64,000 bases of DNA from M3007 sp046160625 (GTDB taxonomy: Bacteria > Bacteroidota > Bacteroidia > Chitinophagales > Saprospiraceae): the NCBI GenBank assembly GCA_046160625.1, contig JBJXGZ010000118.1, positions 149,336-213,335 on the forward strand, in the 5' to 3' direction. Under the pieces are notes generated by a model, which was not told where the DNA came from, searched no databases, and was given only the letters and a program-made list of their open reading frames with translations. This document shows, in pieces, positions 1 through 10,100 of this stretch. Each line of letters opens with the position of its first letter. Positions within the stretch are counted from its first letter, which is position 1. The translations under genes and the position numbers were made by a program.

Positions 1-1106
1 GAAACGGGGATGTCAATGAGCGGTCGGAGTGCAATGATCCAGTCGCGGAAAAACAGGTAAATGATAAGCACTACAAGCCCAATGGCGATGAAAAGGGTTT
101 CCGTGACCTCGCTAATGGCTCGGCGCACAAAACGGCTTTTATCAATGCCAACGCTCATCACAATGTCGGATGGGAGGTCTTTTTGAATCTGTGCGTATCG
201 GCGGTAAAATTCGTCGGTGATCTCCACCCAGTTGCTGCCCGGCTGCGGAATTACCGCCAGCGACACACCTTGTACGAGGTTGCGCCGCGCTCCAGTCTCC
301 TCATTATCAGGGCCTAACACGGCCTCGCCAATGTCTTTGAAACGAATCGTGCTGCTGCCAACTTGCCGGATAATCATTTCGTTGAATTCCTCCTCTGTTT
401 GCAATCGGCCAAAGGTTTTCACCGTCAGTTCAGTCGCATCGCCGCGCAATTTGCCTCCAGGGAGTTCCACATTTTCACGGTTGAGTGCCGAGAGCACATC
501 TTGCGCCGTGAGTCCGTATGCGCTCATTTTAGCAGGATCCATCCAGAGGCGCATGGAGGGGAGTTTGGAGCCAAACACATTGACTGCCGAAACACCTGGT
601 ATGGTTTGTATTTTCTCGCGAATGACGTTTTCGGCGTAGTCCGAGAGTTCCATGATGCTGCGCGTACTGCTCTGAATAGGCACAAACAGGATGGGGTCGC
701 CGCTAGCGTCAGCCTTTGTTACAACAGGTGGCGCGTCAATATCTTGGGGGAGGTTGCGTTGGGCCTGGCTCACCTTGTCGCGCACGTCGTTGGCAGCCTG
801 CTCGAGGTCCACGCTAAGGTCAAACTCGACGGTGATATTGCTGTTGCCAAGCGCAGAGGAACTGGAAATGGTTCGAATGCCCGCGATGCCGTTGATGGCG
901 CGCTCAAGCGGTTCAGTTACCTGACTTTCAATGACTTCCGCGTTTGCACCCGTGTAGTTGGTGCGCACCGTGATGTTGGGCGGGTCAATGGCGGGGTATT
1001 CGCGCACCCCTAGAAAAGTATAGCCCACGACACCAAAAAATATGATGAGGATACTCATCACGGTGGCGAAGACGGGGCGGCGGAGGGAGAAGTCGGGTAA
1101 ACTCAT
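1..1106 (-). CDS. RND efflux transporter, inner-membrane pump (AcrB/MexB type), N-terminal part
   Basis: The gene starts at the ATG complementary to 1104-1106 and runs off the window edge, so only about the first 368 residues are visible. The protein opens with MSLPDFSLRRPVFATVMSIL, the usual start of hydrophobe/amphiphile efflux RND pumps. A first membrane helix lies at about residues 11-30. The porter domain follows, including the stretch EVIESQVTEPLERAINGI, and a second membrane segment begins near residue 343. Family knowledge says such pumps are proton-driven trimers in the inner membrane that export drugs or lipophilic compounds with a periplasmic adaptor and an outer-membrane channel; neither partner lies in this window. 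The substrate cannot be told. The gene is downstream of the polysaccharide genes on the same strand, separated by 78 bases holding 'gattgattcgattg' word repeats. Confidence 0.93.
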   Translation of the reverse strand, partial: MSLPDFSLRRPVFATVMSILIIFFGVVGYTFLGVREYPAIDPPNITVRTNYTGANAEVIESQVTEPLERAINGIAGIRTISSSSALGNSNITVEFDLSVDLEQAANDVRDKVSQAQRNLPQDIDAPPVVTKADASGDPILFVPIQSSTRSIMELSDYAENVIREKIQTIPGVSAVNVFGSKLPSMRLWMDPAKMSAYGLTAQDVLSALNRENVELPGGKLRGDATELTVKTFGRLQTEEEFNEMIIRQVGSSTIRFKDIGEAVLGPDNEETGARRNLVQGVSLAVIPQPGSNWVEITDEFYRRYAQIQKDLPSDIVMSVGIDKSRFVRRAISEVTETLFIAIGLVVLIIYLFFRDWIIALRPLIDIPV

Positions 1107-1108
1107 GG

Positions 1109-1143
1109 GATTGATTCGATTGGACGATTGATTCGATTGATTT
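1109..1143. repeat. short word repeat (gattgattcgattg family)
   Basis: Three overlapping copies of a word close to gattgattcgatt lie just upstream of the RND pump gene. The same word family recurs at 42203-42350 between the two ABC exporter genes, so it is a dispersed element and not a chance local repeat. Confidence 0.6.
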
Positions 1144-1184
1144 TCAAAACGCGAAGATCGAATTAGGGTTGAAATGATAGACAA

Positions 1185-2651
1185 TTAATCTCCAGAAGAT
1201 GCAGATTCCCCCCTCCTATTCTTCAAATCAATATTGACCAAAATAGCCGCCGATAAGAAAAACAGCGAGCCTATTTTGTCGGTTTCCACAAAGTCGTTCA
1301 TCAGCATCAGAATGTTGATGAGTACAAAACATAGCAAGGCCGACAAAAGTGCGACCCTTGTACTTCGCTCCCGGGTAAGGTGGTAAACAGATTCCCCTTT
1401 CAGCATCACTACCACACAAAAGAGCAGGAAAAAGAGCAGTCCCGGCAGGCCTTGTTCAACAGCCACCATCAGAAAATAGTTGTGCGTGCTCGAGCGCTCC
1501 GGATTGTCAGAAACATAGGTGCGGAAACTGGTGACCGTATAGTTTTTGTAGTGGGTGTAAAAAGTAGCAGGGCCAAAACCCAGCAAAGGCCGCTCCTGAA
1601 TCATATAAGTTGCGGCCACCCAACGGTACACGCGCTCCATGGTGGAGATGTCTTCCAACTTTGTGGTGGCTTCCAGAAGCCGGTCAAATCGTTGGTGCGA
1701 AATAGTTTTTTCGTAGTCAGGGGCAAACAAAAGCCAGTTGTCTCGGGTACCAAGAAAGGTAAAAAACAAAGCAAGACCCAAGGCGCCCGCTACCAAAGCG
1801 GCTTTCATCAATCGCCAGCGGACTACCCAATAAACACCAATCGTCAGGACCAGCGCACCATACGCCGCCCGGGTATACGCGAAATAAATGCCCACCAATA
1901 AAACCAACACCCCAATGATCAAAAACCACCATGCTCCCGAAAATCGCCTATACCAATAGCTGCCATACCAGGCAAAAGGCAGGAAAATTGCCAGCAGACA
2001 GGCGTACATTACGTGATTGCGAAAGAAGGGATGCAGGCAACCATTGATGCTCTCGAAAGAAAAACCATAACCCGCGTGCCGCCAAATTACCGTGAGCGTA
2101 GCAAAAAACAAGGGCACAAAAAACCACCACATCAGTGCTTTGAAATCGCGCTCTGTATTCAGGAAACGCGCCGCCCAAAAGTAAAACACTACCACATACC
2201 AACCTTTGGCCAACAAGGATTTAAAGGAAATGAGAAAATTTTGAGACGTGGCAACACAAACCGTTAGCCAAAACAAATGGGCGAAAAGGGCGAGCGTGAC
2301 AGGGTGGCGGAAAATACGTACATCTACCTGTCGCCAGTTTCGAGAAAACCAGGCCAAACCAGCCAAAGTAAGCAACCACATCAAAGGTTCGGAAGGCAGA
2401 TCAGTAGCCAAACCGCCCGGCAACGATACTTCCGTGGAGAGCGGGATGCAGCCCATCATCAGAAAAAAAACCTTCCGAACATCCACCAACGCCAACCAGA
2501 TCATTGCCAAACCTGCCGGGAGCAAGGTCAGCCAGGTCATTTCAAACCACAGGCCCGCAAAAATGGCGAGGAGACTTGTTGCAACAAATGCTGCCACCAG
2601 CCGCCCTTGAGGGTGTCCTTTAGGAATTCCTGTTAGCGTTGAAAGTTTCAA
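1185..2651 (-). CDS. O-antigen ligase / polymerase family membrane protein
   Basis: The 488-residue protein is mostly hydrophobic, with roughly ten to twelve membrane segments and a larger extracytoplasmic loop at about residues 300-385. The motif STHNYFLMVAVEQGLPG (residues 388-404) is the typical signature of the Wzy_C / O-antigen ligase domain. Family members join lipid-linked glycans to lipid A core, or polymerise O-units or exopolysaccharide, on the periplasmic face of the inner membrane. The Wzz-type chain-length gene lies directly upstream on the same strand, which supports a role in surface polysaccharide assembly. Whether it is a ligase (WaaL) or a polymerase (Wzy) cannot be decided from sequence alone. 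The 202 bases between the two genes are filled by a word-type inverted repeat. Confidence 0.85.
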   Translation of the reverse strand: MKLSTLTGIPKGHPQGRLVAAFVATSLLAIFAGLWFEMTWLTLLPAGLAMIWLALVDVRKVFFLMMGCIPLSTEVSLPGGLATDLPSEPLMWLLTLAGLAWFSRNWRQVDVRIFRHPVTLALFAHLFWLTVCVATSQNFLISFKSLLAKGWYVVVFYFWAARFLNTERDFKALMWWFFVPLFFATLTVIWRHAGYGFSFESINGCLHPFFRNHVMYACLLAIFLPFAWYGSYWYRRFSGAWWFLIIGVLVLLVGIYFAYTRAAYGALVLTIGVYWVVRWRLMKAALVAGALGLALFFTFLGTRDNWLLFAPDYEKTISHQRFDRLLEATTKLEDISTMERVYRWVAATYMIQERPLLGFGPATFYTHYKNYTVTSFRTYVSDNPERSSTHNYFLMVAVEQGLPGLLFFLLFCVVVMLKGESVYHLTRERSTRVALLSALLCFVLINILMLMNDFVETDKIGSLFFLSAAILVNIDLKNRRGESASSGD

Positions 2652-2692
2652 GTTTGAAAATTAAGAGAGGGGTCAAAATTGGGGAATATTTC

Positions 2693-2843
2693 ACGCAAAG
2701 TTATTTCACGCAACGCCGCAACGACGCAACGTTTGGTTTTTTAGAAGATTCTCGTTGTGTAAATTAGCGTTGCGTCGTTGCGTGAAAATTAGCGTTGCGT
2801 CGTTGCGGCGTTGCGTGAAATAACCTTGCGGCGTTGCGTGAAA
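2693..2843. repeat. inverted word repeat (cgttgcgtcgttgcg family)
   Basis: One orientation of a cgcaacgacgcaacg word occurs at the left and several reverse-complement copies (gcgttgcgtcgttgcg, gcggcgttgcgtgaaa) follow to the right, so the RNA can fold into one long imperfect hairpin. It lies between the Wzz-like gene and the O-antigen ligase-like gene, both on the minus strand. There it would attenuate or punctuate transcription, or protect a transcript end. Confidence 0.8.
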
Positions 2844-2853
2844 CATCTTAATA

Positions 2854-3972
2854 CTATTGCAATTCCTTCCAATTCACGTCCCGGTATGCATCCGCCAAAA
2901 ATGCCGCAAAAAGCGTAAAAAGAAAAGCCGCCACCACCGCTCCAATCACGATAATGCTACGGCGCGGGCGGTTTTTCATCAAGGGCGGCTCCGCCATTTC
3001 TACCGTTTGAATCGAGGGGATATTGGTATTGTACGCCGCCAGAATCTGGTTGTAGCGTTCTAAATCGTAGCTTAATTGCTTACGCGCCTGGTTGTGCAAA
3101 TCATTAGCCACGGCGACCGCACTAATCCCTTCGTTATAGTCGCGAATGGTGAGGTTATCGCTTTTGACATTTGGAGAGAGGAGCATTTGGCGCTGACGGA
3201 CAGCACCTCGAAGGTTGGCTTTGATGTATTCGATGGTATCTAGTGGTATCAGCGGATTTCCATCCAGTATTTCGAGACGAGCGGTGTTGCGTGCGATGTC
3301 TTCTTCTGCCCTTGTGAGTTGTCTGGAGAGCTGATTGCCTTGTTCGCCCCCGCCGTAGATTCTGTAGCGGTTTTGCACAATGCGCACGCTGTCGCCTAGC
3401 CGTGACAGCTCGACGGTCTTTCGCTTCAGGTTTGAATCGAAAGAGGCCAGGAGTTTGGCCTGACTATCCTTTGTTAGCCGCTGTGCAATTTCGTCAATTT
3501 TCTCACGGGCGGCATTGGCCATATCGGAAGCCAATTGCGGGTCAGTGTCTTCGATGGTCAGTTCGATGGCATCATTGCGGTTTTTCTGCACCACATACAG
3601 ATCTCGGAACCTCAGCCGCGCCCAATACCTGCCTTCGTGGCTCGCCGTATCAATGTCGTAATGCTTGAACAGCCCAAAACGCCCGATCATGTAATCCACC
3701 AGTTCGTTGCTGGCAGCAATTTCCAGGATACGATCCACGTCCTTGTCTGTGCCGAAATACTCGGTCACCTTGCTCATCCCGCCAAAAATAAGTTCAGGCT
3801 TGGAAAGGTCCTGGTTGCTGGGGTAAAAGATGGTGGTGGCCTTGTAATAAGTGTCCATCCACAGTGCAATACCAATGCTGCCAACGAGCGCGATGAGGCA
3901 AGCATTGCGGAGGGCTTTTCTCCATCGGTAAATCGTCCCCAAAACACCGAGGAGGTTGTCGCGGTTGCTCAT
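2854..3972 (-). CDS. Wzz / chain-length determinant family protein
   Basis: The 372-residue protein has the layout of polysaccharide co-polymerases: a cytoplasmic N-terminus, a membrane helix at about residues 20-38, a periplasmic domain with long helical stretches (about 110-310), and a second membrane helix near residues 342-363 preceded by the Pro-rich stretch MAEPPLMKNRPRRS. No kinase domain is fused, unlike the Wzc tyrosine autokinases. It probably sets chain length or assists export of the glycan handled by the O-antigen ligase-like protein encoded next. A TACTTTTG box lies 22 bases upstream of the ATG, giving a short leader. The gene is divergent from sprA. Confidence 0.87.
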   Translation of the reverse strand: MSNRDNLLGVLGTIYRWRKALRNACLIALVGSIGIALWMDTYYKATTIFYPSNQDLSKPELIFGGMSKVTEYFGTDKDVDRILEIAASNELVDYMIGRFGLFKHYDIDTASHEGRYWARLRFRDLYVVQKNRNDAIELTIEDTDPQLASDMANAAREKIDEIAQRLTKDSQAKLLASFDSNLKRKTVELSRLGDSVRIVQNRYRIYGGGEQGNQLSRQLTRAEEDIARNTARLEILDGNPLIPLDTIEYIKANLRGAVRQRQMLLSPNVKSDNLTIRDYNEGISAVAVANDLHNQARKQLSYDLERYNQILAAYNTNIPSIQTVEMAEPPLMKNRPRRSIIVIGAVVAAFLFTLFAAFLADAYRDVNWKELQ

Positions 3973-3993
3973 AATTGAATTTTAAACAAGGCG

Positions 3994-4001
3994 CAAAAGT
4001 A
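3994..4001 (-). promoter_or_regulatory. -7 promoter box of the Wzz-like gene
   Basis: TACTTTTG on the minus strand fits the Bacteroidota -7 consensus TAnnTTTG. No clear TTG is found 19-20 bases upstream, so the assignment rests on the -7 box and its position about 22 bases before the ATG. Confidence 0.45.
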
Positions 4002-4148
4002 AGAAATCTGGTTGCCAAAAAATGGCCTGAAAATCAAGCCTTGGCAAAGCAACCATTCTTTTCATAAGCGCGTCATTGCCCCACTCTTAATCCGCCTGCC
4101 GGGCACCAACACCGGTAAATTTATTTGAACCATCCTGCTTTTTTGAAA

Positions 4149-7100
4149 ATGACGAAGAAGAACAGCCTTCTCGCGGCTATCGCCCTGCTTTCCGTTTGTG
4201 CACTGTATGCTTTCGCTTACCCCGAAGTTGTGCGCGAAAACGTGCTTACGATCCTTTTCCCGGATGGCGAACGGCCATTAGCAGTAGGCAGTGGCAGTCG
4301 GCAGTTGCAGTCTGCAGCACCCAATACTGCCCAGAGCCTACTGCCCCTGCCAACTGCTACTGCTACTACTACTGCTGCCACTCCCCCCGACACCTTCCCT
4401 CCCCTGAGCGAGCGTTACGACGATTTTATCAATGCTGGTGGCAGCAACCCCGTAGACCTGCGCGACCCAAAGGCCATTGATCGGCAAGTAGAATACGACG
4501 CGGCCTCTAATATGTATATCATCACCGAGCGGATTGGCGAGGATTTTTACCGCGCGCCTACTTACATGACCTTTGATGAATACGTGCAATGGCGCGACGA
4601 CCAGCAGCAACGGGAATATTTCGACCGGCTCCAAGGTGTGGTTTCCGCAGATGGCAAAAGTGCAGACGGTACATTAGACCCTGTGTCAAAATTCAATTTC
4701 AAAACCTCGCTCATTGATCGCCTTTTTGGTGGCACCAATGTAGACATCAAGCCGCAGGGTAATATCAACCTGACTTTTGGATACGACTGGCAGAAAATAC
4801 AAAACCCTATCCTGACCCTTCGTCAGCAAACCAACGGGAACTTCGATTTTGACATGGACATCAACATGAGCGCCCAGGGAAAAATCGGGGAAAAACTTAA
4901 CCTCAACTTCAATTACAATACGCAGGCGACCTTCGATTTTGACAATCAGATGAAGATCAACTACGACACGAAGGGATTTTCTGAAGACGAGATTATCCAA
5001 AACGTAGAAGCCGGCAACGTATCCATGCCCCTCCGCTCCAACCTGATCAAAGGAGCACAAAACTTGTTTGGCATCAAGACAGAAATGAAATTCGGCCACC
5101 TGCGCACTACCCTTGTGGCAAGCCAACAGCGTTCCAGACAACAAAGCATCAAAATTCAAGGCGGCTCCCAGGTGCAAACCTTTGAGAAGCCGATTGACGA
5201 ATACGACGAGAACCGCCACTTTTTTATCAGCCAGTGGAACCGCAACGAGTTTGAACCGGCAATGAAATGCCTTCCAGTGCCGCAGTCGCTTTTCAACATC
5301 ACCCGTATGGAGGTGTGGATCACGAACGACAAACAAGAGTTTCAAAATACCCGTGACGTATTGCCGCTCACCGAATTGGCAGAACCCGACTCGGTCAGAG
5401 ATGATTGGAAAATTCCTGTCCCCCCAGGCAGAGACATCACTGGCAAAGGGCTTCCGGCCAACCAAAACAACAAGATTTACAGCACTATTTTATCTGAACT
5501 AAGCAATGACTCTACGTTGCGCTTTAGCGATCAGGTAGTGAGCAGACTCACCGGGCCAGTTTTCCAACTAAGGCAGATCAGGGATTTTGAAAAAATGAAT
5601 GCCCGCCTGCTTTCTTCTCAAGAATTCACCTATCACGATCAACTCGGCTTTATCAGCATTAACCTCAACGTACAGCCCGACCAGGTAGTGGGTGTGGCGC
5701 TTTCGTATACCTACAACGGTGTGCCGTACAAAATCGGCGAATTTTCGGACGAGGTGCCCAAGAAAAGTTCAGTTGACACCCTGAAAACCAACGTGCTTTT
5801 CTTGAAAATGCTGAAAAGCACTACGGCCAACGTCCGGTATCCCATTTGGGACCTGATGATGAAAAACGTGTACGCGGTGGGTACAGCCAACGTGGATCCG
5901 CAAGAATTCCGATTTGATGTTTACTACGAAGATCCGGGCAAGGGACAAAAGCGTTTTCTCGATGGCCCGCTTATTCCTGCCGGTTTGAGAAGCCGCCCTT
6001 TGCTTCAGGTTTTCAATCTTGACAACCTCAACCTGCAAGGCGATCCTGGCCCCGATGGCATTTTTGACTTTGTACCGGGCCTAACCATCAATCTGCGATC
6101 GGGGCGTATTATGTTCCCCGTGCTGGAGCCGTTTGGCAGTGATCTGTACGGCAAAATTGTAGAGGCAAATGGCGCTCCCTATCCCCCAATAGATTCGGCC
6201 AAATTTTTTAACCAGTTGATCTACCAGCAACTATACGACAGCACCACGTTTGTGGCGCGGGAATACCAGCATTTGAACCGATTCATGTTGCGTGGTACTT
6301 ACAAATCGAGCGTCTCGTCAGAAATCTCCCTCGGTACGTTCAACCTGCCTCCTGGTTCGGTGCGTGTCACCGCAGGCGGATCACCGCTGCGCGAGGGTAT
6401 TGATTATTCGATTGACTATAACATCGGTAAGGTGCGCATCCTGAACGATGCGATCCTTCAATCAGGGCAGAGTGTGAACGTCAGTTTTGAAGACAACACG
6501 TTTTTTGGTTTCCAAAGTCGAAGTATGATTGGGGCGCGTTTTGACTATGCGTTCAACAAAGACTTGAACGTCGGAGCCACATTTATGAATTTGTTCGAGC
6601 GCCCGCTCACCCAAAAAGTAAACTTTGGCGACGACCCTATCAACAACAAGGTGTACGGCCTCGATTTTAGTATTTCAAAAGATGCACCCTGGCTCACCAA
6701 ACTTATTGACAGACTCCCGCTCATATCCACCAAAGAGGCTTCTACTATCTCGGCACAGGCCGAGGTAGCGGTGTTACAACCGGGCCACAACCGCGCCGTA
6801 AACCAAGGGGGCGACAAAGGTGGCACTGTGTATATTGATGATTTTGAGGGAAGTACGGCCAATATTCCACTTACCAACCAATTCAACCAATGGATCATTG
6901 CATCTGTGCCTCGGGACGATGATAATGCGCTCGTAAAGCTGTTCCCCGAATCTGACCCGACCAATACTTCGCTTTCATTAGGCGCAAACCGCGCGGGACT
7001 TTCCTGGTTTATCTCCGACCCCAGTGCACGCGACGGAAACGACAATGTGGATCCGTACACACGCCTCATTCAATACCAGGACATTTTCCCAAACCGCCAG

Positions 7101-10100
7101 CTCACTCCTTTTGAGCAATCGAGCCTGCGCCCGCTTGATGTGACGATTTATCCCCGCGAGCGCGGCCCTTACAATTTTGAGATTCCAACAGGTTACGCCA
7201 CCTCCGCGGGCCTCAATACCAACGGGGAACTCAATTTGCCCAAAACTCGCTGGGCGGGTTTTATGAAAGAGTTGAATACCAACGACTTTGAAGCGTCCAA
7301 TATCGAATTCATCGAATTTTGGATGCTCAATCCCTACATGGAAAAGACGGATGGCGAAGCGGTTTCGGACGCAGGCGAAATGTATATTGACCTCGGCTCC
7401 ATTTCAGAAGACGTGATGCGCGATTCGAGGCAGTTTTTTGAAAACGGACTCCCAACAGGGACGAACGCTGTAGCCACCGATGAGTCGCCTTGGGGCCGTG
7501 TGCCGATCGAGGCGCCCGTGGTGAATGCGTTTGACAACAATGAGGCAAGCCGCATTCAGCAAGACGTGGGCCTTGACGGGCTTGACAATGATTTAGAAAG
7601 AAGTTTTGGCGACATAGGGGATTGGTACAACCTCATCCAAAGCACCCCGGACAATATCCTTTCGCCCAATTTCAAAACCTCGGTGAATGCCGACCCTTCC
7701 AACGACGATTTTGTCTATTTTCGGGATGCCTCCTTCCCGCAAGCACCCTCAGGCCCGGGCCTTTTGAATCGCTACCGCAAATTCAACAACCAACAGGGCA
7801 ACTCGCCGGTAAACCAATCAGACAACCAAAACCCTTCCAGCACAAACTATCCCGACCAGGAAGACCTCAACCGCGACCGTTCGCTAAACGAGACCGAGGC
7901 CTATTTCCGCTACAAAATTGACCTGAAAAAAACCTTCCAGAACGGCCAGGAAGTCATTGACGAAAACGACCCCGCCATCGCTGACTACATCACAAATACC
8001 GTTACTTTCACTAAGGACAGCCGCGAATACGTTTGGTACCGATTCAAAATTCCACTCGACGATGTAAAGCGGCAGAGCGTAGGCGGCATCGAAGATTTCC
8101 GCTCCGTTCGTTTCATCCGTATGTTTTGGAGAGGCTTTGAAGAGCGCACTACTTTCCGTTTTGCGACGCTTGAGCTGGGCAGGAACCAATGGCGGCGTTT
8201 CAAGCAAACATTGGGCTGTTCGGACGACCCCGTTGTCAAGCCGATTCCATTCGACGTGAACGCGGTAAATATTGAGGAAAATTCAGCCCGTCAGCCCTTC
8301 AATTACACCATCCCTTTTGGCATTCAGCGCGAGCAGTCGGTGGGAGCGTTCCCCGATATTTTACAGAATGAGCAATCGCTTTCGATGAACATTTGCGAAC
8401 TCCCATTCTGCGACGCGCGGGCGGTTTTCAAAAGCCTGAATATGGATTTGCGTCAATTCAAGCGCATTAAGATGTTCGCACATGGCGAGGAAACAATGGA
8501 GCAACTCGATTCGAGCGATCTCAAGATCTTTATTCGCATGGGCTCGGACTACACACGGAACTATTACGAGTACGAACTTCCACTCGTAATTTCGGATCCT
8601 GCTGTTTTGAACGGCAACCCAGACAGCAAAGAATACAAGGATGAAGTGTGGAAAAATGAATTCGATTTCCCGCTCGAGCTCCTGACAGAGGTAAAAAAAC
8701 AGCGAAATGCCGACCCCGTTCATGATCCTTTGAAACCTTACTTGGGTTTCGACCCTGAAAACCCAGAGGCGCGCATACGTATTTTTGGCAATCCAAACCT
8801 GGGATACGTTAAGGGCATCATGATTGGGGTGCGCAACAGCGACCCGGAAAAATTGAATCACTGCGTTGAGGTATGGGTTAATGAGTTGCGACTCAGCGGT
8901 TTAAACGAAAAAGGTGGTTTTGCCGGCTTGGCCAGGGTGGATATGAAATTGGCCGACCTTGGAGGAGTGGCAGTTGCGGCGAATTACACAGGTATCGGAT
9001 GGGGAAGTATCGAAGAAAAACTGGCGCAGCGCCAACGGGAGGAGGTCCTTCAGTTCGATGTCTCCACGAATATTGAACTCGGCAAACTCCTTCCGGAAAA
9101 ATCGGGCATAAAAATCCCCTTCTACGCGCAATACTCCAACGTGACACGCACTCCCGAATACGACCCCTATGATCTCGATATCAAACTGAAGGATAAAATC
9201 CGCGAAACCGCCGATGCCACTGAGCGTGCAACTATCCGCGAGAGCGCAAAAGACGTGACTGTGGTGAAGGGCTACAATTTCACCAACGTACGCAAAGAAC
9301 GCCGAGGCAAACCGCGCAAAATCCCGCTCCCCTGGAACATCGAAAACTTCAGCGTCACCTATGCCTACAACGAACAGGAAAAACGCTCGCCGTTTATCCT
9401 CAGCGACCGCCAAAAACAGTACAAAGGTGGTTTGGATTGGCAGTACGGCACGGGCATTAAGCCCATCACGCCTTTCAAAAAGTTGATCAAAAAGGACAAG
9501 TACCTGAAACTCATTTCTGAATTCAATTTCAACCCGTTGCCTAATACCTATGGGTTCAGTACGAATTTGGAGCGTTTTGAGGGAATTACGACCTACCGTT
9601 TTGCGGGCGAGGATCCCGCACTGAATACTTATTACAACCGCCGTTTCACCTGGGAGCGCAACTATGATCTTGGCTGGGACCTCACCAAAGCCCTTCGCTT
9701 TAGTTTCAATGCCAATGCCAAAAGCCTGATTGACGAACCGCTCGAATACGATCCTGAAACTGGAATCCGAGTCACCCGACAACAGCGCCGCGACAGCATT
9801 CTTACCAACCTCAAAACGCTTGGTCGCCCAAAGGCTTATACCCACAATGCCAGCCTCAGCTGGACCCTGCCTTTCAAGCAGATCCCCATGTTGGATTTTA
9901 TCAGCATGAAGGCATCCTATACAGCAGGTTACACCTGGACGGCGCAGTCGTTGAAACTTCAACAGCTGATCATGGACCAAAGCAGTCCTTACCTCAACGT
10001 GCTGAACTCACAAAGCCTCGGTCACACCATTCAAAACAACAATGTCCGGCAGATAAATGGCGACTTCAACATGGAGACGCTGTACAACAAAAGCAAATAC

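Noticed and set aside
217..1013. Plus-strand open frames across the RND pump gene
   Set aside because: The minus strand encodes a clear RND pump without interruption; the plus-strand frames overlap each other in different registers and show no family features.
8901..9980. A 359-codon open frame on the minus strand inside sprA
   Set aside because: It lies wholly antisense to a well-supported SprA region, has no recognisable domain, and follows from the codon bias of sprA. Other long antisense frames within sprA (for example 4686-5465 and 10008-10657) were rejected for the same reason.
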